This document shows, one piece after another, positions 49,501 through 61,500 of a stretch of 64,000 bases of DNA. A program made the position numbers and the translations under genes. The notes under the pieces were generated by a model. The model saw nothing but the letters and a program-made list of their open reading frames with translations. It did no database searches and had not been told where the DNA came from. The DNA comes from Pectinophora gossypiella (lineage: Eukaryota > Arthropoda > Insecta > Lepidoptera > Gelechiidae), in the NCBI RefSeq assembly GCF_024362695.1, contig NC_065425.1, positions 8,313,001 through 8,377,000 on the forward strand, written 5' to 3'. Within the stretch, counting starts at the first letter, position 1; every line of letters starts with the position of its first letter.

Positions 49501-52500
49501 CGCTTCATACACGCACGCCGGTTCAGAGTAGATCGTATTGAACCTTTTCTAAGGACATCTCCAATTTGGTCATCGTAAGTCCTTCTCGGTCTTCCTCTGC
49601 CAGCCCTATCATCATTTATTTTATAGGTATATTAAATTAATGTTTATAACAATTTATGATCATAGGCTTTCTGAGTAGGGTCATAAAACTAATGCCTTTT
49701 AATCACTTCCTAGTATGAATGACGTCTGGGAACTTATTCATGGGGATAGTACTGCTAACAGATGAGGAGCTCGGTGGCGCAGCGGTAAACGCGCTCGGTC
49801 TGCGATTGTTGAAGTTAAGCAACTTTCGCAAAGGCCGGTCATAGGATGGGTGACCACAAAAAAAAGTTTTCATCTCGAGCTCCTCCGTGTTTCGGAAGGC
49901 ACGTCAAGCCGCTGGTCCCGGCTGCATTAGCAATCGTTAATAACCATCAATCCGCACTGGGCCCGCGTGATGGTTTAAGGTCCGATCTCCGTATCCATCC
50001 ATAGGGAAGCCCCGTGCCCCAGTGGGGACGTTAATGGGCTGATGATGATGACTGCTAACAAGCGCTTTATCCGGCAGATAAGTTATCAAACTTGTCCTTA
50101 GTGTCTCGTACTTCTTATATTTGCAAGTATTTAGTAGATACCTTTTAAAATCTTAAAAATATAAAAAAAGATAAAAAATATTTAAAAATTTAGAATAGGT
50201 AATTATCACGTTAAATCTGAACATCCCCATATTTTTTTTTTGAAGAAGCCTGGATATTTCCCTCATTTTGCTTGAAGGCTCCTTAAGTGACGTACTTACT
50301 TTTAACAAAAATACTGGAACATATATAAAAAAAATATCGCCGTCTTAAAGGGAAGTTTAGTGATGTGATTCTCTTCAAGAAAACCTTGATTTCTTTCAAT
50401 TAATTTGAATCCGGGTAAAAATTGAGACCGCAAATTTTTACCTGGATAAAACTAGCGTGTCTATTGCAAGGTTTCGCTAACCTAAACCACATATTGGCCC
50501 CAATTCCTGCAGACACCTACTAATTTTACTTTAAGTTATACCTGTAATTTTCTTATCCGCCGAAAAGGAAAGGGATGGATGATTGACAGCTCTTAATTTT
50601 AGGAAGAATGAGTAAATGAATGAATAACCCGGGCGAATCAAAAAGATATCTCGCTGGTATGCAAACCATTTGACGTGTACTGTCAACATAATTCTGGCGG
50701 GTTATTGGCCAATGTAAAATTTTTAGACGGTTGTTTTAGATTTGTGCTTAAAATTGACGTGTGTTCCATAAATTTTATTCCTGTCGATTACCCGTCCCTT
50801 TCCTTTTCGGCGGATAAGAAAATTACAGATATAAGTAACGTAAAATAAAATTAGATGGTGTTTACAGGAATTAGCACCAACGAATGTAGTTTTATTAATT
50901 TAACGTTAGGGTCCAGAGCGACTTACATGAGCAAGCGACATATCAGGAAAATATACAAAATAATACAAGCTAATACTTATTAACAATATTACTATCAACA
51001 ATAGGAATCCTGATCTATTAATTTACGTTCCGTCTGATGTCAAGATGGTAATCTAATAATAGTTACTAGTAATCAGTCGTTTATGTTACACCATCGTTGC
51101 ACCTAATGACCATGAAGTGTATTCAATTACATTGTTGAGAGTTCCGCCATAGAAAGATGCGGGCTATACTCGTAAGTCGAAATAGGCTAGTTTCCAACTA
51201 GTCAAATCAGTTACTTTTTACTAAACGTCAATACACGAAATTACTATGGAATTTGAATGAAAAAGCACACTGTGACGTCACAGAAAAACGTGACAAAATG
51301 ACGCACATATTATTGCGTTTTTGTTAATTAAAATTCAAAAAATAGAAAAAAGAATACGTATTTTGTTAGTTTTATTTAGTAATCAGAATTTGATTATTTA
51401 TCTTTGACGTGGAAACTACCCAAGGAATTATTTACATGCAGTGATGTGCTGTTCCCGGGAAAGTTCCCAAAGTGGGAATATGTTCCTGTTGTAAACTCTT
51501 TTTTTTTTCAATTTGATGTCTTGTAGGTACTCTGGTCTTAGGTATCTGCCTAAAGGCTAGTTCATAAAGTTCTTTTTACATATTTTTACGTAATATAACC
51601 AAAGTAGTAAAATTGGCGGGAACGTCACATCAATGATAATTATCATATATTATAATTTCGAAGTTCTTATGAAAAATAGCTAATATTTGAAGTAATTTAT
51701 CTCAAGTTTTAATGCACTAACACAGCTACGATTTGACTACGATTGTAGTGAATTTTGTCAACTAAAAATCGTAGAAAGTGAATTTTGCCGAGGGATGCAT
51801 CTTACAGAAATAATAAGCCAAAACTTGAAAAAGAAAAATAACGAATTATTCGAGGTTTTCTGATCATCACGCAGCGCAGTTAGCACAGGCCTTTCGAAGC
51901 TGAAAACTTAATCTATTACTATTATTGGTAATAATATCCCAAAAAAAGTAGACTTATACAATTTTATTGCAACATCCGATATTTTAAAAGACTGGCGTAT
52001 TCGAATATATAAGTTATATTATGACTATGTACTTACCGATTCATATAGTGAACCCTAGGTAGGTAAGTACGTATCACAATGCAACAGATTTAATCATAAA
52101 TAACTGAAAACATTGCATGTTCCGAGACAATTCATAATGGATCACACTAGCCTTGAAAACGCCTATTATCATTGCATCTCAACGTTTCTCAATCGTTTGG
52201 TCATACTAATGCACTGTAACGTTTTTAAATATTGTCTTTTAAAGTTGCGGAATGAATCGTAACAATCAATCTGTAGTACCTACGTCTATAAATTACTATT
52301 ATTTTTATTATTCAAAGCTCAGAACAATAACTAAAGCATAGAAGGAAGGCTAAAATAAAAATTCAGAAACTATAAACCGGCTCTCTTCTAGCTTACGACA
52401 CAAACTATGAGTGAGAAAAGGACAAATTATTCGCTCTTTGCTTCATTTTTTCCGAGGTTGTCCAAACATGAAATGTCATTTGGACCTATTGGACTCATTT

Positions 52501-55500
52501 TAACTCGGCCAAATAAATATAACATAACATAAGAAGATTTTACTTATATTTATCGAACTATTTGACACGGTCGCGAGAACGTTGTTTACGAGTGTCTTGT
52601 GTTCAGATTGTTTTAAGTGGTAATTTAACAATATTTTTCCAAATAAATGGAAAGAAACTTTTATTTATATCAAATAATTGAGTGTCTCAACTCAGTGACA
52701 TTATGTCTTGTGTGGTATGGGGCTGCAGCTCACATTCAGGAAGAAAAGAAAATAGCCAACAACTTCTGTCGTTTCATCGGTAAGTTTTTTGTAATTTTCT
52801 AGTGAAATGTGAACTGCTGAACAATTTTAGGAAAGTAATATGTTTTGCTGAATAGATTTGTAGCATAAAATATTTGAGATATCCATTATATTATACGTTT
52901 TATCGATGAATACGGAATTGATTTGAGGTTATGTTGATTGTCCATAGTGATGTACTAAAATTATCGATACTTTTAATTTTTAGATTTCCTGTAGACGATA
53001 ACAAAAAGAAAGAGTGGATAATTCGCATTGGATTCTAAATAAGTACAGCCGTATTTGCTCGAAACATTTTACTGCGGATTCGTTTATGTGTGTTCCTAAT
53101 TCGAAGTGGAGACGTCTTCGAGACGATGCTATTCCTACATTGAACATTATAGATCAGACAGATGAAATGGTAATTACGGCCGAACACCACACACCCGAAG
53201 TCTCGACGGCAAAAGGGACAAAATCGTTGGTCCGCGTTAAATTCCCATATTTCGCCAGCTTTTGGCTAGCGGCCCACTCGGCAGCCGCCCCTGCGGTTCG
53301 AGTAGTACGGGGCAGGTGCGTTGCTGCAAACGTGCAAGCGCAGGTCGCGTCCCACAATAAATCACGCCCCCTCCCCCAGGGTATGAGCGTGAGCCCATCG
53401 GGCCTCTTACCGTCTGTGCGGCTTAGACCCGGCGCGGTTCCAATTTGCACGGCACGTCGATCGACACCAGTGCACGGCGGATGACATCATAAATAAATTC
53501 GAATATTACAAAATACTTACCGATGAAACGATAACAGTTGGCTATTTTCTTTCCTTCCTGAAAGTGAGCTGCAGCTCCAAACTAATATAAACCAGACAAT
53601 ATAATCCAAAAATGGTTAGATACTTACCTATCAGAGACAGAGTCTCCTTTCATCAAGAAGAAGATAATTGCATCCTACAAAAAGAAATCTTGAAAAAAAA
53701 ATTATCGACATTAATTGTAACTAAATTTAATTTTATCGACATATTACTAAAGTGAAACCCAACACTAGGCAATGAAAAACCTGTGACAACCTACGAAATT
53801 ACGAAACAATTTTTGTATATGCGTCTTTGTCTAACATTACGCCAGTTCCGTAAGATAAAGTAGAGCAGAATTATAGAGTTCTGTTGCTATTTTAGCCTTC
53901 CTTCTATGCTTTAGTTATTGTTCTGAGATTCAAAGACATTTTTTTTTTTTTTTGGTTTGGTTTTCCCCGAAGGGTAAGGCAAAGGGAACTATGCCCATAC
54001 AGCCATGTCTGACGTATTTTTTTTCTTGATGATTAATGAAATGGTGAAAGGTGATGAATGATGATGATGAAACCTAAGCCCCCACCCTCGGAGTAGACTC
54101 CTACTCCGAACCCCAAACGAATTAACTCAAAAGTCCGCATAAACTTTTGAGCTATGAAGCGGCTTCCTAGCACGAAGCGAAAATAGGCAGATACACTTTG
54201 TTTATTGAATACTCCAATGTAATAACACTCGCGAATGTCTTCCGACTAACTTAATGCGATCATTAACCACAAAACACCACTTCGTATTAATTATTTAGAT
54301 CATTCAATGAAGAAAGCAACTGTCCCGTTCCCGTTTCCCCTCAGAACAATAACTAAAGCATAGAAGGAAGGCTAAAATAAGAATTCAGAAACTATAAACC
54401 GGCTCTCTTCTAGCTTACGACACAAACTATGAGTGAGAAAAGGACAAATGATTCCCTCTTTGCTTCATTTTTTCCGAGGTTGTCACAAGTTGTCACAACA
54501 TGAAATGTCATTTGGACCTATTGGACTCATTTTAACTCGGCCAAATACATAGTAACATAACATAAGAAGATTTTACTTATATTTACCGAACTATTTGACA
54601 CGGTCGCGTGAACTTTGTTTACGAGTGTCTTGTGTTCAGATTGTTTTAAGTGATAATTTAACAATATTTTTCCAAATAAATGGAAAGAAACTTTTATTTA
54701 TATCAAATAATTGAGTGTCTCGACTCTGTGACATTATGTCTTGTGTGGTATGGGGCTGCAGCTCACATTCAGGAAGAAAAGAAAATAGCCAACAACTTCT
54801 GTCGTTTCATCGGTAAGTTTTTTGTAATTTTCTAGTGAAATGTGAACTGCTGAACAATTTTAGGAAAGTAATATGTTTTGCTGAATAGATTTGTAGCATA
54901 AAATATTTGAGATATCCATTATATTATACATTTTATCGATGAATACGGAATTGATTTGAGGTTATGTTGATTGTCCATAGTGATGTACTAAAATTATCGA
55001 TACTTTTAATTTTTAGATTTCCTGTAGACGATAACAAAGAGAAAGAATGGATAATTCGCATTAATAGACGAAATTGGATTCCAAATAAGTACAGCCGTAT
55101 TTGCTCGAAACATTTTACTGCGGATTCATTTATGTGTGTTCCTAATTCAAAGTGGAGGCGTCTTCGAGACGATGCTATTCCTACATTGAACATTATAGAT
55201 CAGACAGATGAAATGGTGTTTAAATTTATATTTAAATTTCAGCCTAGCCTGCATCATCTCACTGCTGGCTAGATAGATAAGATATTTGTATCATGTTATC
55301 ACAACACGTTTATACTATCTATCATTCAACTACATAGTATTTTGTACTTAATAAACTTAGTATATACTAAGTCTGTAGTTGTTTTATGTCTAAACAATTA
55401 TGAGTTGTACACGTTTTATATAAGTAAATGATTATTATCTTTGATTTCAGATATTAAATCCAAAAGTGTCGACTGGATTTACAAGAAAAGGTATATCAAA

Positions 55501-58500
55501 TAATTTTCTTTTTATATTTTTAACATGATATACATATATAGAGTGTATAATTCAACCAGCTGCACAATGCACTTAAATCAGATATTATATTTTACTTTTA
55601 TTTTTATAGATTATTTTGTACATACACTATTTTAACATTATTATTAAACTTTATTTCAGTCAGTTCAAGAAGACGAGATGAAAAATTTAAAAGAAAAGCT
55701 GAACAAGTCACGCCTCAAGATCAAACGACTTAATGAAAAAAAAATCAATGTGACAGGGTGTCACAAAGACAGTTTCTAAACAAATTGACACTGTTTAGAA
55801 ATTAATAAATTTGTATTTATTGTAAATATAATGTACATAATTAATAACGTGTGAAATAAATACTTGCTAATGAACAGATTTACGATCTAATTTATATTTC
55901 ATTTTACCTCCTGTTCTTATTTACTCCTACTCCAACACTCCAGGTTGATACGAACTGAGCGCAATAAAGAATGTAATGAATGTTATAGATTTGTGTAAGC
56001 GACTTAGATAAATCTTGACTAAACCTTCCTTTACAAATACAAATATACTTTATTGCACACAACATACAATACTTACAAGTTTTACACGAAAGATACAGTA
56101 CACCACCTACCTACCTTTTACTTTCCCTTTCTGTTCTCTTATGAATACTCGTATGCCGTATTTTTTTAAGTATAATGCTATATCTAGTAGGTACGAGTAT
56201 GGTAATCCTAGTATTGAAACAGCTCGTAGCCCTAGTAAAGACCGCCATTTTATGTTTACAGAGTGGCACGTTTTTTCTGTAGGTATTTCCAGTCCATACT
56301 CTTTTCTATGTCTATGGCGTGAGCCCATCGGGCCTCTTACCGTCTGTGCGGCTTAGACCCGGCTGTTCCAACTTGCACGGCACGTCGATCGACACCAGTG
56401 CACGGCGGATGACATCATAAATAAATTCGAATATTACAAAATACTTACCGATGAAACGATAACAGTTGGCTATTTTCTTTCCTTCCTGAATGTGAGCTGC
56501 AGCTCCAAACTAATATAAACCAGACAATATAATCCAAAAATGGTTAGATACTTACCTATCAGAGACAGAGTCTCCTTTCATCAAGAAGAAGATAATTGCA
56601 TCCTACAAAAAGAAATCTTGTAAAAAAAAATTATCGACATTAATTGTAAGTAAATTTAATTTTATCGACATATTACTAAAGTGAAACCCAACACTAGGCA
56701 ATGAAAAACTTGTGACAACCTACGAAATTACGAAACAATTTTTGTATATGCGTCTTTGTCTAACATTACGCCGGTTCCGTAAGATAAAGTAGAGCAGAAT
56801 TATAGAGTTCTGTTGCTATTTTAGCCTTCCTTCTATGCTTTAGTTATTGTTCTGAGCGTTTCCCGCTAAAAAGCCTTATTCAAAGACATTTTTTTTTTTG
56901 GTTTGGTTTTCCCCGAAGGGTAAGGCAAAGGGAACTATGCCCATACAGCCATGTCTGACGTATTTTTTTCTTGATGATTAATGAAATAGTGAAAGGTGAT
57001 GAATGATGATGATGAAACCTAAGCCCCCACCCTCGGAGTAGACTCCTACTCCGAACCCCAAACGAATTAACTCAAAAGTCCGCATAAACTTTTGAGCTAT
57101 GAAGCGGCTTCCTAGCACGAAGCGAAAATAGGCAGATACACTTTGTTTATTGAATACTCCAATATAATAACACTCGCGAATGTCTTCTGACTAACTTAAT
57201 GCGATCATTAACCACAAAACACCACTTCGTATTAATTATTTAGATCATTCAATGAAGAAAGCAACTGTCCCGTTCCCGTTTCCCGCTAAAAAAGCCTTAT
57301 TCAAAGACATTCAAACAAAGAAGAAATAATGGCGGCATGATTTACTTTTTTACTTTTGGCCTACTTAAGGGACAGGCTAAGATCATAAGACCATGCTGCT
57401 TAGTCTGCAGTACCTATACGGCGAGATTTACGTCCGATAAAAATATAACATTTAAAAAAATAATTCAATAATAAAAACTTGCCAAAACACATTGCATTAA
57501 TTCCATAATTCAAAATGTTCCTATTATCAAAAAAACTATTACTTATTCTTAAGTAAATAACTGGCCATTATTATCTAATCAAAAAACTTTTGCAAACGTC
57601 ATATTATTATCATAAAAAAAATAACACAATTATTTATAATTGATTTAAAGGTTTTTAACGATGACTTTTTTGATAAAATTGTCCAGTATTATTTATTTAT
57701 TTTAAATAAAACCTTTTTTCTAAAAAAACAGACTTATATTTTTAATAATATTTTTTTTTTGATAATTATCGAAATATTCGAATTCTTTAAAAATATTAGT
57801 CTTATTAAATTTATATTTTTATATGTACCTTTTCGTATATTAAAACCAGCATTATTATATTATTATCATTGCCGCAGTAATATGTAGCTAGTTATTTAGA
57901 TTAGATTAGCTCTTTAGATTTTTCCAGATGCTATCTGCCACGTCATCACATAATATACAGATCACTTTTAAAGGTACTTAAACTAAATATTTCTCACATT
58001 TTTACCGCAAATTTTATTCACCTATCAATGTTCATGAAATATGAAAATTTCATGAAATGGTCGAACACATCATGAAATGATTATTCTACGATCTGGCCAC
58101 GACAGATATACCGCCAATCTGCACTAAACGTTTTGCCTTTTCTTTTTTTATGCGAACAGCAAAGAACTGGAACTGTCTGCCGTCGTTTGTATTTCCAACT
58201 CGTTATAATCTGAGAGCCTTCAAGGCTAGAGTGAATAGGCATTCATTTAGATATCGTCATTTACCAGGTGAGATTGTGGTCAAACCAATTGTTCCTATAT
58301 TATTTTAAAAACAAGGCTAGCACGGTTTGCTCGACCATTATAAACGGCGATACGGGTCGCCACCACGCGGCCACGTAGGTCTAACAGAAAGCTCAGTGAG
58401 GTGTGGGTACTTAGTTCATCTTGCGATGGATGTACCTCTGGCTACCCCAATTAGGATATAGTCGTGAGCTTATGTTATGTTACCTTGTGTGCTTGTTTGG

Positions 58501-61500
58501 TTTCGTCAATGTAGTGTGTGGTGATGATGACAGTAGTCCCTCCTCGCGCTAACTCAGCTAGGAATTCCCAGATACTGAAAATAGAAAAGAGAAGATAAGA
58601 ATTATTTTAAGAAAAAAAGGATTGAGTACAAACACAAAAATACAATGAATACCTGTTTCCCTAAATAACAAAAATATCTTAACAAATATCGTAACAAAAA
58701 ATAAATATAAAGTATCAAAATGAGTTATTGCATTATAATGGGTCTCACCATGTAAAAAAAAAATACTACCGTTGTCGGTCCATTGCAGAGTTATTGTGGG
58801 ACTACTCTATGTTTCAATACGATTTGTAGAAATTCGTTTGTATGTATGTATAATGTATGTGGGAATAGGCTAGTTTCCAACTAGTCAAATCAGTTACTTT
58901 TTACTAAACGACAAGACAGGAAATAACTATGGAATATGTGTGAAACAGCAACCTGTGACGTCATAAAAAAACGTGGCAAAATGTCGCACTTATTATTACA
59001 TTTTTCTTTATTAAAATTATAAAAAGTTAAACAGAAAAAAAGAAAACGTTTTTTGTTATCATTAGATCTGTCTTTATTTAGTAATCAGAATTTCATAATT
59101 TATCTGTGACCTAGGAAACTACCCAATTTCCCAAATGAAATATACGCGATTTCTCTTGAAAAATACTTCTATTATTTTTGTTTTCAAATCAAATCAAATC
59201 AAATATACTTTATTGCACAGAACTAAAATTTCAACAATCAGACAAAACACATGAATACAGTACAATTTGGGCGGCCTTATTGCTCTAGAGCAATTTGTTC
59301 CAGGCAACCAACAAAAGGAAACAAACATTTACAACTTGGATGCGGGATGGTGCAACAAAACAAAAAATAGAAATAAAATTATCAATAAATAAATACCTAA
59401 AAGTAAAACTAAAGTTAATATACTAAATACTCTATATTATACGTACATATATTAATAAATACTCAATATAATGTAATCCATATATGAAAAAAATATACCT
59501 ATAATAATAATATAATGTTTTCCCCAAATTACGTATTTTTTTTCTTGATGATTAATGAAAGGTGATGACGATGAATGATGAAATCTAAGACCCACCCTCG
59601 GAGCAGATAATAATGGGTGGAAGATGTCATTGTGCCTGGGTGTAGATGAAAGATATGCATGTCTGTTATCCATGAAATTAGAAGGTCAAACGATATTGTT
59701 TTTGGTGAATGTAGCTTGGAAAGTCCTTCATTGACAACCTCTCTTGGAGTCGGTTAAAAATAGAAAAAGTTTATTGTAAGTAAGTAAATTTCTCCACCAA
59801 CCCGCAGTGGGTTGATTGAGGGGAGGCCTGTGCCCAGCAGTGGGACGTATATAGGCAGTTTATGTAAGTAAATTCTACTTGCATTATACCTTTGAGTCAC
59901 ATACATTTTCCACAATAGAAGTGTCCATCATACTATAGATTATTACACCATCTCAGCCATAAAACAATACCACTGCCAACCCGGCAGTGGTTATGGTGTT
60001 ACGCAAAATTAAAACAATGGCGGCGGCATTGGGAACTTCTTGTCCGATTGCTAATTATTTGTTTTCAATTGACCTTTGCACAGGCTTTGTGTAAGATATG
60101 TCAATATCGGTTCGCAGAGATTCCCATTTGTATAGCCATGTACGATAAGGTGCATTATTTTGACATGTCTCATTATAGATTTATGAATTTTAATAAAGAA
60201 AAATGTAATAAGTGTGACATTTTGTAATTTCGTGTTTTGGCGTTGAGTAAAAAGTAACTCATTTGACTAGTTGGAAACTAGCCTATTAACAGGTTTAAAA
60301 TAAGTATAAATAAGTAGTTTTATTCTTGTTTATTCAGGCCCATGTTGACGATATTACTTAAGTAATACTAAATATTGTTGATGCTTCATATTTATTACGG
60401 TCAAGTTCATGCAATCAGGGTCAGTTCTGTTTGCGCGGGTTTTTGTTTTTTTTTCAGTTCCTGCAAATACCGTTCCTCAGCCCGCTTTACCAAATGTCTC
60501 GAAAATAAATACATACTTAAACTCACGCCCGCAAACCCTAGTGGGGTGGGCAGAGCCACAAGTGCTCGGACTTCAGCCATTGTTGATACAAAGTCCTAAG
60601 ATGGATATTGTCGCCTTATAGTGAAATCACGCATGCGCATTTTTGAAAAATCACAGTCTCTTGTTTTTAATTTTTCCAATCCGGGTAAAAATTGAGACCA
60701 CAATTTTTGACCTGGATTGAATCTGGCTTGTCTATTGCGAAGATTTGATAACAAAAAATAAATAAAAAAGCAAACAGTCTGACAATTCAGAAAGTAGGGA
60801 ATGCAATCCCGATTCGAGATCGCAAATTCGAGATCTTCTAGGGTAGTTAGGATGGCTGAAAACGACGGAAACTGCTTGTTTGTGATAGTGAGGTTAATTA
60901 AAACAAAATATTTATTGAAAAAAAAAAAACCTTTATTCTTCAATATTACTAAGTAAATAATATCAGGTACTCCATAACCCATAACCGACACGATAGAAGA
61001 AGAAGTAAATAATTAACTTTTCTACCGCAATCTTTAATTATTATTTTTTTCCCCACCTTATGGGTGTCTGGAAGAAATCGCTTTAAGCGATAAGGCCGCT
61101 TTTGCCATGTACAACAAAAAATATATTTGTATAGACTATCACATATATCAGTTGTCCACAATCCCTCTGTCGGATTTTACGACATGCCCGGGAAGATGAT
61201 CAGCTCAACGTGATATGTTTTTGTGGTCACTCTAGCATTGAAGCTCCGTTTCAAAAGTTTGAATGGTTTTTTCAAGGTTTTGCATAACATTACATTATCT
61301 TATACAAAAAGTACTACGTAAATAAACGCTATAAAAAGATTGCTAATTAATAATTATCATATTCCCCTACCACATAGTGTTAATTTTCTGCGATTGTTGA
61401 AGTTAAGCAACTTTCGCAAAGGCCGGTCATAAGATGGGTGACCACAAAAAAAAGTTTTCATCTCGAGCTCCTCCGTGCTTCGGAAGGCACGTTAAGCCGT

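Larger units (their letters stand above)
52318..53927 (+). mobile_element. P-superfamily-like element, short degenerate copy (1.6 kb)
   Basis: Same 40-bp terminal inverted repeats as the 54340 element, flanked by its own 8-bp duplication ATTCAAAG (52310-52317, 53928-53935). Left arm and THAP exons 1-2 are near-identical to the longer copy. It lacks THAP exons 3-4 and instead keeps a longer stretch of a foreign minus-strand ORF (53154-53450). Distinct target duplications show the two elements inserted separately rather than by tandem duplication. Confidence 0.85.
54340..56856 (+). mobile_element. P-superfamily-like element, longer copy (2.5 kb), carries THAP gene
   Basis: Bounded by 40-bp perfect terminal inverted repeats beginning CTCAGAAC and by the 8-bp duplication CGTTTCCC at 54332-54339 and 56857-56864. 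An unoccupied version of the target reads on without interruption near 57279-57300. Inside are a four-exon THAP gene (+), a fragment shared with the 53154-53450 minus ORF, and an inverted copy of THAP exon 1 in the right arm. THAP DNA-binding domain plus 8-bp duplication is the hallmark combination of P-type transposons. The catalytic RNase H-like and GTP-binding parts are absent, so the copy should not move on its own. Confidence 0.85.

Noticed and set aside
53014..53484. 156-residue open frame containing the end of the THAP domain
   Set aside because: Its ATG lies after the 13-bp deletion and the finger lacks its first cysteines; it is a piece of a pseudogene read into antisense of another frame.
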